Positions 43,482 to 51,472 of a stretch of 64,000 nucleotides of DNA are shown piece after piece (position 1 is the stretch's first letter; each line of letters begins with the position of its first letter). Location of the stretch: contig NC_007947.1 of assembly GCF_000013705.1 (NCBI RefSeq), forward strand, positions 2,542,001 to 2,606,000. The letters run 5' to 3'. The translations under genes and the position numbers were made by a program. This stretch comes from Methylobacillus flagellatus KT (GTDB lineage: Bacteria > Pseudomonadota > Gammaproteobacteria > Burkholderiales > Methylophilaceae). The notes below the pieces were generated by a model. That model had not been told where the DNA came from, ran no database searches, and was given only the letters and a program-made list of their open reading frames with translations.

Positions 43482-45455
43482 CTATTGCGCCTGCTGCGGC
43501 GCAGCCCTGGGCACCACCACTTCGGGCGTCACCAGGGGAACCACTGGCTTGGGCTGCGTAGACATGAAGTTATCCTGCTGCGCCGGCTGGCTTTCCTCGG
43601 TTGGTGCGGGCTCTGCTTGCGGCTCAGGCTCAGGCGCAGCGGCAGGTTCCGCTGCCCCGGGACGCAAACGCTGCATCAGCAGCTCACGCGGGCTCATATT
43701 GCCAGCCGCGGCAGCGCCGGTACCGGGCACATTGATCTGCGGATGGTCACTGATGCCGTTTTCCGTACCCGACCAATATTCCAGGACCTCGGATTCCGGA
43801 CGGCTGATGTTATTGACCACGTGCGGCGTAATCGCCAGCACGATCTCGGTTTTCTTGCGGTTATCCGTCTGGTTGGAAAACAGGCGCCCAAGCAGTGGGA
43901 TATCGCCCAGGCCGGGCAGCCGGCTGGTGTTCCTGCGTTCCTCATCATTGATCAGCCCCGCCAGAATCTGCGTCTCGCCATCCTTCAGCCGCAGCAGGGT
44001 GCTCGCGTTGCGGGTGCCGATCTGATAAACCACTCCGCCGCCGTTGAGCGTCGTGGAGCTGCCGAGCGAAGAGACTTCGAGCGCAATCTTGATATTGACG
44101 AAATCATCCAGCGTGATGCGCGGCTCGGCTTCCAGCTTGAGGCCGACATCCAGGTACTGCACACTTTGGGATGAGCCCACGCCGGCTGTCGCCACGGTAG
44201 TGATCACCGGCACCTTGTCGCCCACCAGCACCTGCGCCTTGTCGTTGTTACGCACGCGGATGCGCGGATTGGCGAGAATATTGATGTCGCCCGTGGTTTT
44301 CCTGAAATTCAGGGTGGGGTTGCTGTTGAACAAATAGGTACCGGAATTGTTGCTGCGCATGGCGTCGATCGAGAGCCCGGCAGATGCCGTCAACGAAGTG
44401 GGATAGTCGATACCCAGCTCCTGCAAGCGTTCTCGCGACACTTCCATCACCTCGATCTCCAGCATCACTTCCGGGTCCGCCAGGTCATTTGCCGCCACCA
44501 GCTTCTCGGCAATACGCACCACTTCCGGCGTGTCGCGGATCACGATCATGTTCAGCCGCTCGTCGGTGTGCACATCCTTGGTCTTGAGCATGGTCTTGAT
44601 CATGGTGGACACATCCTTGGCCTTGGCATTGGTCAGGTAGAAATTACGGATCACCAGGTCCTGATAGTCCTTGAGCTTGGCAGCGGTGTTGGGAAACACC
44701 AGCGCGGTGTTCTCGGACAGCACTTTTTTCTGCAGGCCGTTGGTCGCCAGCACCATTTCGATGGCTTCATCGACTGGTGATTTCTTGATGAAGACCGTCG
44801 CCTTGGTCTCGGGCTTGATATCCTTGTCGAGGATGAAGTTGATGCCCGTCGCGCGCGACAATGCCTCGAACACCATCTTGATATTGGCGTCGCGCAATTC
44901 CAGGCTCACCGGCTTGTTGAAGGCAGGCTTGAGCTTGGGTGGGTCCATGCGCACATTCGTACGCTGCTGGCGGATCTCGCGCTGCAAGCGCAACGCTTCC
45001 TCATGCTGCGGCGCTTCCAGCAGGACCTGGTGCAGGATATCGCGCGCAGCCTCGATCTCGCCTTTTTCCAGCAACTGGCTTGCCTGCTGTACCTGCTCCG
45101 CATGTTTGCGGGTGCTTTCGATCAACAGTTCACCCGACTGCGCCCGTGGATTATCCGGTTCTATCGCCAGCACGCGACGGAACAATTCCCCCGCATCGGC
45201 CATGCGCCTGTCGCGCAGGGCAGCCTCGGCCTCGGCCAGCAATTGGTTGATCCCCTGCTCCTGCGCCAGCCTGACGCGCTGACGCTCGGCAGTACCTTCC
45301 GGTTTTTTTTCACGCGCTGCCCGTGTATTGGCAATTTTTTCCTCGGGCGTATCCCCTGGGAACCCGGGTTTGGGCCAAGGAGTAGTCGCACAGGAGGACA
45401 GCAGCAATAAGATATTGACAAGGCCCGCGGCGCGCCATGCATAACTCGACAACAT
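43482..45455 (-). CDS. gspD: Secretin of a type II secretion system, GspD-like lipoprotein
   Basis: 657 residues. It begins with a lipoprotein signal (LLLSS-CATT), two TPR-like repeats (about 70-150; ADAGELFRRVLAIEPDNPRA, KGEIEAARDILHQVLLEAPQ), an STN-like short domain and secretin N0/N1 domains (about 175-330), then the secretin core (about 400-580; GVGSSQSVQYLDVGLKLEAEPRITLDDFVNIKI ... TRNASTLLRLKDGETQILAGLINDEERR ... PGLGDIPLLGRLF). It ends with an E/P-rich tail. It forms the outer-membrane gate. Being itself a lipoprotein with TPRs, it may not need a separate pilotin. It shares one base with the stop of the GspC-like gene. Confidence 0.92.
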   Translation of the reverse strand: MLSSYAWRAAGLVNILLLLSSCATTPWPKPGFPGDTPEEKIANTRAAREKKPEGTAERQRVRLAQEQGINQLLAEAEAALRDRRMADAGELFRRVLAIEPDNPRAQSGELLIESTRKHAEQVQQASQLLEKGEIEAARDILHQVLLEAPQHEEALRLQREIRQQRTNVRMDPPKLKPAFNKPVSLELRDANIKMVFEALSRATGINFILDKDIKPETKATVFIKKSPVDEAIEMVLATNGLQKKVLSENTALVFPNTAAKLKDYQDLVIRNFYLTNAKAKDVSTMIKTMLKTKDVHTDERLNMIVIRDTPEVVRIAEKLVAANDLADPEVMLEIEVMEVSRERLQELGIDYPTSLTASAGLSIDAMRSNNSGTYLFNSNPTLNFRKTTGDINILANPRIRVRNNDKAQVLVGDKVPVITTVATAGVGSSQSVQYLDVGLKLEAEPRITLDDFVNIKIALEVSSLGSSTTLNGGGVVYQIGTRNASTLLRLKDGETQILAGLINDEERRNTSRLPGLGDIPLLGRLFSNQTDNRKKTEIVLAITPHVVNNISRPESEVLEYWSGTENGISDHPQINVPGTGAAAAGNMSPRELLMQRLRPGAAEPAAAPEPEPQAEPAPTEESQPAQQDNFMSTQPKPVVPLVTPEVVVPRAAPQQAQ

Positions 45456-46057
45456 TAAAGATTCCCTTGTAAATCGTCCGGATTGACCGGTAAATGACTG
45501 GCAGGATTGGCGGTCGCCGCTGGCTTGCTCTTCTTGGATAGTATCTTGGGCAAATCGAGCGGCAAGTAGGTCAGGTAAAGATTATGCTCATCCTCCCTGT
45601 CCAGGCGCCACTGCCGGTCCACATTCTCCCCGGCACCGACCATATAGAGACGGTTTGCGCCTGCCAGCATGATCATCGTGCCCTGCGGGCCATCCTCCAG
45701 TTTGCCGATGTAGGCAAATCCTGGCTGAGGCACCACTGGCGCCTGAGAGGCGAGCTCGGCTGCCGTCTTGGGCGGGGGAACATACCAGCGCTGTGACCTG
45801 AACAGATCCGTCTGCACCTTGTCTGCTCCCGCTGCCACCGTACGACCTTGCAAGAGTCCCCAATCAAGATAATGCTGCCCACTGCCTGAAGCAGGCTGAG
45901 CAGGGTCTGGCAGCACGGCAGCAGCAGAACGGGCGCGCCCTGGCCGCTCTGGCGGCAGCAGGCCGGAATCGTCTTCATCCTCCATGCTGAACACCAGTGC
46001 CAAGGTCGCCAGCAACCCCAGCACCAGACCCCATGAACGCTTGGATTGCAGCTTCAT
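45455..46057 (-). CDS. GspC/PilP-like inner-membrane coupling protein
   Basis: 200 residues: one N-terminal membrane segment (WGLVLGLLATLALVFS), a proline/alanine linker, and a small soluble domain (PGFAYIGKLEDGPQGTMIMLAGANRLYMVGAGENVDRQWRLDREDEHNLYLTYLPL). Such a domain resembles the HR domain of GspC or the PilP domain that touches the secretin. The gene follows the PilO-like gene with an ATGA overlap and precedes the secretin. In this operon it is the only candidate for the link between inner membrane and secretin. Confidence 0.68.
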   Translation of the reverse strand: MKLQSKRSWGLVLGLLATLALVFSMEDEDDSGLLPPERPGRARSAAAVLPDPAQPASGSGQHYLDWGLLQGRTVAAGADKVQTDLFRSQRWYVPPPKTAAELASQAPVVPQPGFAYIGKLEDGPQGTMIMLAGANRLYMVGAGENVDRQWRLDREDEHNLYLTYLPLDLPKILSKKSKPAATANPASHLPVNPDDLQGNL

Positions 46058-46647
46058 ACGCCCTGCTTCCGAATGAAGAACACCAGGCGCAGCCGCGTCT
46101 TGACCTCGCTCTCCACGGCTTCGCCGCGCTCGAAGCCCAGCTCTGCCAGCGCCACATTCGGCAAGGCGTCCAAGATCGCGAGCACCAGCGCCTTCACGGA
46201 CTGGTAGCTACCTTGTACCGGCACACTGGCCTCGAAGCGGCGCACGCTCCCCTGTTTTTTTTCCGACAGTGAATACTCACCCTTGACCACTTGCAGGCCA
46301 TGTTGCTCAGCCAGCCGGAACAGTACCGCCAGCTCATCTGGCAGTTGCTGGATGTCAGGAAAGCGCGCGTCGAACTCGGCCAGCTCCTGTGCCAATGCCT
46401 GCTCCGGGGAGGCGACAGCTTGGCGTTGCGGCTGTGGATGCAGGCTTGAAGCCGCCTCCTGCGCCTGCAATTCCTGCTGCAATTGCACAATGTCACCTCG
46501 CAGTGGTGCCAACCACCCGAGAACAAGGCAGACGGCTGCCACCAGCAGCACAGCCAAGGCCATGCCAGACCACCCCAGCCGGTACTGCGCACGGCGCACG
46601 GCCCATTGCAGCCATTTACCATCCAGCGGGAACGCCGCAAGCCGCAT
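46054..46647 (-). CDS. PilO/GspM-like inner-membrane protein
   Basis: 197 residues from ATG 46647, which overlaps the upstream stop as TGATG. It has one N-terminal membrane helix (MALAVLLVAAVCLVLGWLA), a coiled-coil (LQQELQAQEAASSLH) and a ferredoxin-like C-terminal part (SLSEKKQGSVRRFEASVPVQGSYQSVKALVLAILDALPNVALAELGFERGEAVESEVKTRLRLVFF), the layout of PilO/GspM. It dimerises with the PilN-like protein next door in the assembly platform. Confidence 0.72.
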   Translation of the reverse strand: MRLAAFPLDGKWLQWAVRRAQYRLGWSGMALAVLLVAAVCLVLGWLAPLRGDIVQLQQELQAQEAASSLHPQPQRQAVASPEQALAQELAEFDARFPDIQQLPDELAVLFRLAEQHGLQVVKGEYSLSEKKQGSVRRFEASVPVQGSYQSVKALVLAILDALPNVALAELGFERGEAVESEVKTRLRLVFFIRKQGV

Positions 46648-47186
46648 CACATTGCCCCCCACCTGGCCGTAATGCCAAAGCGGATGAAGTGCGCCATCCC
46701 CTCGCCTTCCGGCTTTTCCATCATTTCATGTTCATCAAGCGCGACATCGTGCATTTCCGGCAAGCTTTCCAGTCGTTGCAGATACGCCAGCAGTGCAGCG
46801 ATGTCCTTGGCCTCGCCCTTGAGGCCCAGCTTGCCCTTGGCGGCATCGGGACGGATTGCCATCAAGGCGATTTCAGGCCTGGCGACTTGCTCCAGCCTGT
46901 TCAGCAAGGCCGGCCACGGTCGGCCCAGTTCATCGAGGATTTTGTTGGCCTCCTTGATCTCGGCCTTTTGCGCAGCTGACAGCGCTTGCGGCTGAATAGT
47001 GGCCACTTGCACTGGCTGACGGGCATCCTGCAATTGCTGCAGCTTCTGCGCGATAGCACCACGCTCGGTACGCATCTCCGTCAGTTGCCAGCCACACAAC
47101 AAGACAAGGGCGCCGGCAATAACCAGGCCCGCCTGGTAACGGCTACCATTGCCGATGGGCGCCATATGGTCGAGCTGCAGCTTCAC
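46647..47186 (-). CDS. PilN/GspL-C-like inner-membrane protein
   Basis: 179 residues: a short cytoplasmic part, one membrane helix (YQAGLVIAGALVLLCGWQL), a coiled coil (AIAQKLQQLQDARQ) and a ferredoxin-like domain (GRPWPALLNRLEQVARPEIALMAIRPDAAKGKLGLKGEAKDIAALLAYLQRLESLPEMHDVALDEHE). This is the PilN or periplasmic GspL layout. It overlaps the PilM-like gene by four bases. Confidence 0.72.
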   Translation of the reverse strand: MKLQLDHMAPIGNGSRYQAGLVIAGALVLLCGWQLTEMRTERGAIAQKLQQLQDARQPVQVATIQPQALSAAQKAEIKEANKILDELGRPWPALLNRLEQVARPEIALMAIRPDAAKGKLGLKGEAKDIAALLAYLQRLESLPEMHDVALDEHEMMEKPEGEGMAHFIRFGITARWGAM

Positions 47187-47950
47187 GCCATGCCTCCTGC
47201 TACCGACCCGCCTGCTGGCGGATGCCAGGTCGCCAGGCGCGGCAGCACTTCCCCACGTGGCAGTTCACATACCTGTACCTGTACATTGTCCGGTAATGCC
47301 AGCTGCAGGCGCAGCCTGCGCAGTGCGGCCTCCAGCACCGGTGGCCACTCGGCAGGCACAGGCAGTAGTTGTACTGCAGCCCAGCTTCGGTTCTGCCAGG
47401 CCAGCAAGCACAGCCGACCCGGCTCGCGCAATACGAACACCCCGTCAGGCCTGGACTGGGCAAGGTGGTTGAAGGCATAAGCCAATCCAGGCTGCACGCT
47501 GGCAAGCCGGCCTTTTTCCGCCTGGACGTGCTGCGCCAGGCCTTCCAGCAGATCCTCGTCCATCGCGCTGGCCAGACCGTTGCCGCCAAGCGCAGCCAGG
47601 CTGAGGCGGATATTCCATCCCGCGACGGCATCGCCATGCACGCGCTGAAAAGCATGGCGGCACAGCAATGCCAGCTCTTCGCTATTGGCAGCGCCATCGG
47701 GATTGGGCACGAGGGCATAACGCACGAAAGCACTCGATAGCACCAGCTTGACGCGCGCGCCAGCGACACCGGCTTCACGCAGCACTTGCGGCAATGCCGC
47801 GAGCAATGGCTGCATATCCTTGGCATGATGCTCGACACTGACTTTGCCGCGTGCGATATCACCGGGCTTGAACATGCCGTGCCGGCGTATCCAGGCAATA
47901 TGCTGGGGCTGGATGTGAATGGTCACACCAGGCCGCCAGCCTGTCAGCAT
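47183..47950 (-). CDS. PilM/GspL-like cytoplasmic platform protein
   Basis: 255 residues from ATG 47950, five bases after the GspE stop. The actin-like fold is suggested by HIQPQHIAWIRRHG (beta-hairpin), KLVLSSAFVRYALVPNPDGAANSEELALLCRHAF (PilM-type segment that holds the GspE/PilT-interacting region) and VFVLREPGRLCLLAWQNRSW. It is soluble, so the GspL role is split into PilM-like and PilN-like proteins as in type IV pili. Confidence 0.75.
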   Translation of the reverse strand: MLTGWRPGVTIHIQPQHIAWIRRHGMFKPGDIARGKVSVEHHAKDMQPLLAALPQVLREAGVAGARVKLVLSSAFVRYALVPNPDGAANSEELALLCRHAFQRVHGDAVAGWNIRLSLAALGGNGLASAMDEDLLEGLAQHVQAEKGRLASVQPGLAYAFNHLAQSRPDGVFVLREPGRLCLLAWQNRSWAAVQLLPVPAEWPPVLEAALRRLRLQLALPDNVQVQVCELPRGEVLPRLATWHPPAGGSVAGGMA

Positions 47951-47954
47951 GCGC

Positions 47955-49634
47955 TCACGCCACGAAAGTGACACGATTGATCTCCTCCAGGGTGGTCTCG
48001 CCACGTGCAACGGCTTCCAGCGCCGCTTCCCGCAGGCTCTTCATTCCGCGTGCTCGGCCGGCCTCCTTGAGCTTGCGCAACGGCTCGCGCGCGATGATCA
48101 TCTCGCGCAGCTCGTCGTCCAACGCCAGCAATTCGGCCACCGCCTTGCGCCCCCGGTAGCCGCTACCGCGACAATGTCCACAACCCTTTCCTTGGCGCAA
48201 GTGGTAGCCGGCCACCTGGTCGCGCGTCAGCTTGGATTGCAGCAGCAGCTCATCGCTTGCTTCTGCGGGCTCCGCGCACTGCGGGCACACCAGCCTTACC
48301 AGGCGCTGCGCCATCACGCCGTTCAGCGCAGCCACCAGGCTGTAGGCCTCGACATTCATGTGCAGGAATCGGCTGATGACATCGAAAACATTGTTCGCAT
48401 GCAGGGTAGTGAACACCAAATGGCCGGTGAGCGCCGACTGTACGGCAATCTGGGCGGTTTCGGGATCGCGGATTTCGCCCACCATGATCTTGTCCGGGTC
48501 GTGACGCAGGATGGAGCGCAAGCCGCGCGCGAAAGTGAGCCCCTTCTTCTCGTTCACCGGGATCTGCAGCACGCCGGGCAGCTGGTACTCCACCGGGTCT
48601 TCGATGGTGATGATCTTGTCCTGGCCGTGGTTGACCTCGCTGATAGCCGCATACAGCGAAGTGGTCTTGCCGGAGCCCGTCGGTCCAGTGACCAGCACCA
48701 TGCCGTAGGGTTCGCGTACCAGCCGACGGAAATCCTCGATGATATAGTCGTCAAAACCGAGTTGCTTGAGCGACAGCCCCTTGGCCTGGTCGGACAGGGA
48801 TTTCCGGTCCAGCACCCGCAGCACGGCATCCTCGCCATAGATGCTCGGCATGATGGAGACGCGGAAATCCACGTCACGCCCTTGCATCATCACTTTGAAG
48901 CGGCCGTCCTGCGGCACACGTCGCTCGGCGATATCGAGTTCGGCGAGTATCTTCACCCGCGATACGGCCTGCTCGGCCATATCGGCACCCTGCATGCTGC
49001 CGACATGGACCAGTACGCCGTCGATGCGGTACTTGACCATCAGTCCGGCAGCCACGCTTTCCATGTGGATATCGCTCGCCCCCGCTTTCAGGGCATCGTA
49101 TAGCGTGGAATTCACCATGCGGATTACCGGGCTGCTGTCGGCATGGATGCTCTGCAGGCTGAGATGCTCGACGTTGGTCTTGTCTGCCTCCATGGCTTCG
49201 CCGGTCTCGAGCAGGTCGCCATCCATGGCGCGCAGGTCTTCTTCATGCCGGCTCAGGTATGCCTGTATATCCCGGAAATGCGCCAGCCCGGTATGGAAGT
49301 CTTCCGCGATCCATTCCGCCGCCCAGTCCAATACGGCCTGGTCGAAAGGGTCGGCAAGCACCAGCCATAGCATGCCGTTCTCACGCAAGGGCAAGCACTG
49401 CAGCCGGCTGGCCATGGCAAAGCTCATGACCTCAAAAGCAGGTTGCATGGCATGCAAGGCATCCATGCTGAACAGCTGCAGTTGCGTCGCCTCGGCCAGC
49501 GCCGCCGCATACGCTTGGTCTTCAAGGGCAGACAGGCTCTGTAGCATGTCCACCATGCTGCGGTTGTTGCGCATGGCCATGCTTTGCGCCTCGGCCATGC
49601 GCTCCGGGCTGAATATCTCTGCCGCCGCATTCAT
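47955..49634 (-). CDS. gspE: Type II secretion ATPase GspE
   Basis: 559 residues from ATG 49634, which overlaps the GspF stop (ATGA); the longer frame lies inside the GspF gene. An N-terminal GspE_N-like domain (about 1-150) leads to the ATPase core: Walker A GPTGSGKTTS, aspartate box (TIEDPVEY), Walker B IMVGEIRDPETAQIA, histidine box TTLHANN, and a zinc motif C-x2-C ... C-x2-C (CPQCAEPAE ... CGHCRGSGYRG). All residues for ATP hydrolysis are present. It powers pseudopilus assembly with GspF. Confidence 0.95.
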   Translation of the reverse strand: MNAAAEIFSPERMAEAQSMAMRNNRSMVDMLQSLSALEDQAYAAALAEATQLQLFSMDALHAMQPAFEVMSFAMASRLQCLPLRENGMLWLVLADPFDQAVLDWAAEWIAEDFHTGLAHFRDIQAYLSRHEEDLRAMDGDLLETGEAMEADKTNVEHLSLQSIHADSSPVIRMVNSTLYDALKAGASDIHMESVAAGLMVKYRIDGVLVHVGSMQGADMAEQAVSRVKILAELDIAERRVPQDGRFKVMMQGRDVDFRVSIMPSIYGEDAVLRVLDRKSLSDQAKGLSLKQLGFDDYIIEDFRRLVREPYGMVLVTGPTGSGKTTSLYAAISEVNHGQDKIITIEDPVEYQLPGVLQIPVNEKKGLTFARGLRSILRHDPDKIMVGEIRDPETAQIAVQSALTGHLVFTTLHANNVFDVISRFLHMNVEAYSLVAALNGVMAQRLVRLVCPQCAEPAEASDELLLQSKLTRDQVAGYHLRQGKGCGHCRGSGYRGRKAVAELLALDDELREMIIAREPLRKLKEAGRARGMKSLREAALEAVARGETTLEEINRVTFVA

Positions 49635-50812
49635 TGCAGGCTCCCGGCGAGCTCGAAGATCGGCATGTACAACATGACCACCACAGCACCGATGATGAGA
49701 CCGATGAAAATCATGAGCAGCGGTTCGAACAGGCGTGTAAACCACTCCAGCCAGCGTGCAATTTCCTCATCATGCAGGGTGGCGATATGCTCCATCATCC
49801 TGCCCATTTCGCCGCTTTTTTCACCAACACGCAGCATGCGCAACGAAACCGGCGTCACCAGACCGGCAGCTTCCATCGCCTCTGAAATCGACCTTCCCTC
49901 GCGGATTAACGTGGCCGCCTTGTCCAGGCTCTGGTGCATGGAGGCTGTCAGCAGGCCGCGCGCCATTTCCAGGGCCTGCTTGATGGTGATGCCGCCTTCC
50001 AGCAGCATGCCCAGCGTACGGTAGAACCGCGCCAGCTGGAACACACGCATCTGCTCGCCTAGCGTCGGCAAACGCCACAGCATGGTCAAGAGGCGTCCGC
50101 GCACGCCGGGACGCATGAGCGCCGCCACCGCCAACCCAAGACAAACCACGCCGCCCAGCAGCAGGCTTTGACCATGTGCGTCCATGAGATCCGCCCAGCC
50201 CAAGACTAGCCTGAGCATCCAGGCCTGGTTCTCGCCAGCATCGGCATAAATCTGGGAAAAGCGCGGCACGACATAGCCAAGCAGGAACAGGACGACCAGC
50301 CCACCCACAGTGATGAGGAGGAAGGGATAAATGGAAGATGCGATGAGTTTCTTGCGCAACACCTCTACCTGTTGCTCGTAACCGATGTAGCGCAACAGGG
50401 CTTCAGGCAGGTCCCCGGTACGCTCACTGGCCTTGACCATGGAGGTATAGAGGCCAGGAAATGCCGAGGGATAGGCTGCCAGCGCAGCCGAGAAGGTCTG
50501 CCCACGGTATAGCGCGTCCAGCACACCCTTGAGTACCTGGGCAATCTCGGGACGCTGCTCCTTCTCCGCAATACCTTCGAGCGACTCGACCAGTCCCAGA
50601 CCGGCCTTGAGCAAGGACAACAACTCCTGGCTGAATAGCAACAAGGGAAAACGCGTGCGCCTGTTGCCAGTGAGCCCCTGGCTACCCGACTTGGTCGCCA
50701 GGACTTCATACCCCTGGCTGCGCGCCTTGGCGGCGGCCTCTTCGGCATGCTGAGCCTCGAACTCAAGCGAAACCAGGCGGCCCCCGCTTATCGCCCGTAC
50801 CTGATAGCGCAT
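49631..50812 (-). CDS. gspF: Type II secretion inner-membrane protein GspF
   Basis: 393 residues with two GspF domains (about 60-185 and 265-385) and three membrane helices (FLLITVGGLVVLFLLGYVV; LLLGGVVCLGLAVAAL; LLMIFIGLIIGAVVVMLYMPIFELAG). Both copies contain the GspF signature (LVESLEGIAEKEQRPEIAQVLKGVLDALYRGQTFSAALAAYPSAFPGLYTSMV; GITIKQALEMARGLLTASMHQSLDKAATLIREGRSISEAMEAAG). It is the platform protein on which GspE acts. Confidence 0.94.
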   Translation of the reverse strand: MRYQVRAISGGRLVSLEFEAQHAEEAAAKARSQGYEVLATKSGSQGLTGNRRTRFPLLLFSQELLSLLKAGLGLVESLEGIAEKEQRPEIAQVLKGVLDALYRGQTFSAALAAYPSAFPGLYTSMVKASERTGDLPEALLRYIGYEQQVEVLRKKLIASSIYPFLLITVGGLVVLFLLGYVVPRFSQIYADAGENQAWMLRLVLGWADLMDAHGQSLLLGGVVCLGLAVAALMRPGVRGRLLTMLWRLPTLGEQMRVFQLARFYRTLGMLLEGGITIKQALEMARGLLTASMHQSLDKAATLIREGRSISEAMEAAGLVTPVSLRMLRVGEKSGEMGRMMEHIATLHDEEIARWLEWFTRLFEPLLMIFIGLIIGAVVVMLYMPIFELAGSLQ

Positions 50813-50813
50813 A

Positions 50814-51242
50814 TCACCAGTTCACGATATCGACGTTGTCATCGCTACCACCGGGCTGACCATCCTTGCCTAGGGAATAGAGGTCGAAATCCCCATGCTC
50901 GCCGGGTGACTTGAAATGATAGGGACGGCCCCAGGGATCATTCGGCACGCTCTTCTGCAGGTAGGGCCCCGCCCATTTGCTTTCGCCAGCGGGCGCAGTG
51001 TTCAAGGCCGCCAAGCCCTGCTCTGTGGTTGGATAGTGGCCGACATCGAGCCGATACTGATCCAGCGCCTTCTCCAGCGCCCCGATCTGGGCGCGTGCCG
51101 TCTTGACCTCGGATTTGCCGAGTTGGGCGAAATACTTGGGCGCTACATACCCGACCAGCAACCCCAGGATGACGAGTACCACCAGCAGCTCGAGCAATGT
51201 GAAGCCTATCTGGCGCAAATGCATTGAATAAGGGTTTTTCAT
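50814..51242 (-). CDS. gspG: Major pseudopilin GspG
   Basis: 142 residues. Prepilin signal QIG-FTLLELLVVLVILGLLVGYVAPKYF with Glu5, and the GspG head with its calcium-site loop (LDQYRLDVGHYPTTEQGLAALNTAP ... GPYLQKSVPNDPWGRPYHFKSPGEHGDFDLYSLGKDGQPGGSDDNVDIVNW). This is the most typical pseudopilin of the four and the first gene of the 11-gene operon; the promoter region shared with the divergent CBS-GGDEF-EAL gene lies upstream. Confidence 0.95.
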   Translation of the reverse strand: MKNPYSMHLRQIGFTLLELLVVLVILGLLVGYVAPKYFAQLGKSEVKTARAQIGALEKALDQYRLDVGHYPTTEQGLAALNTAPAGESKWAGPYLQKSVPNDPWGRPYHFKSPGEHGDFDLYSLGKDGQPGGSDDNVDIVNW

Positions 51243-51472
51243 AGCGGCATGCCAGGTTCCGCCTGGCGTTCATACATAAGATTTGGTGCCCAGCATAGTC
51301 CCGATTTATGACGTTTTCATTAAACTGAACCCACCCGTACTGTCGTGCTGGTCAGGCCAATGCATATGCCGCCACTTCATAATTCTGCAATCTTTGCATG
51401 CATAATCTGGACGGTAGGCCACGATCACCTGGTCACATCGGATTTTCCACGCTAAGGCCACCACACTGCTTC

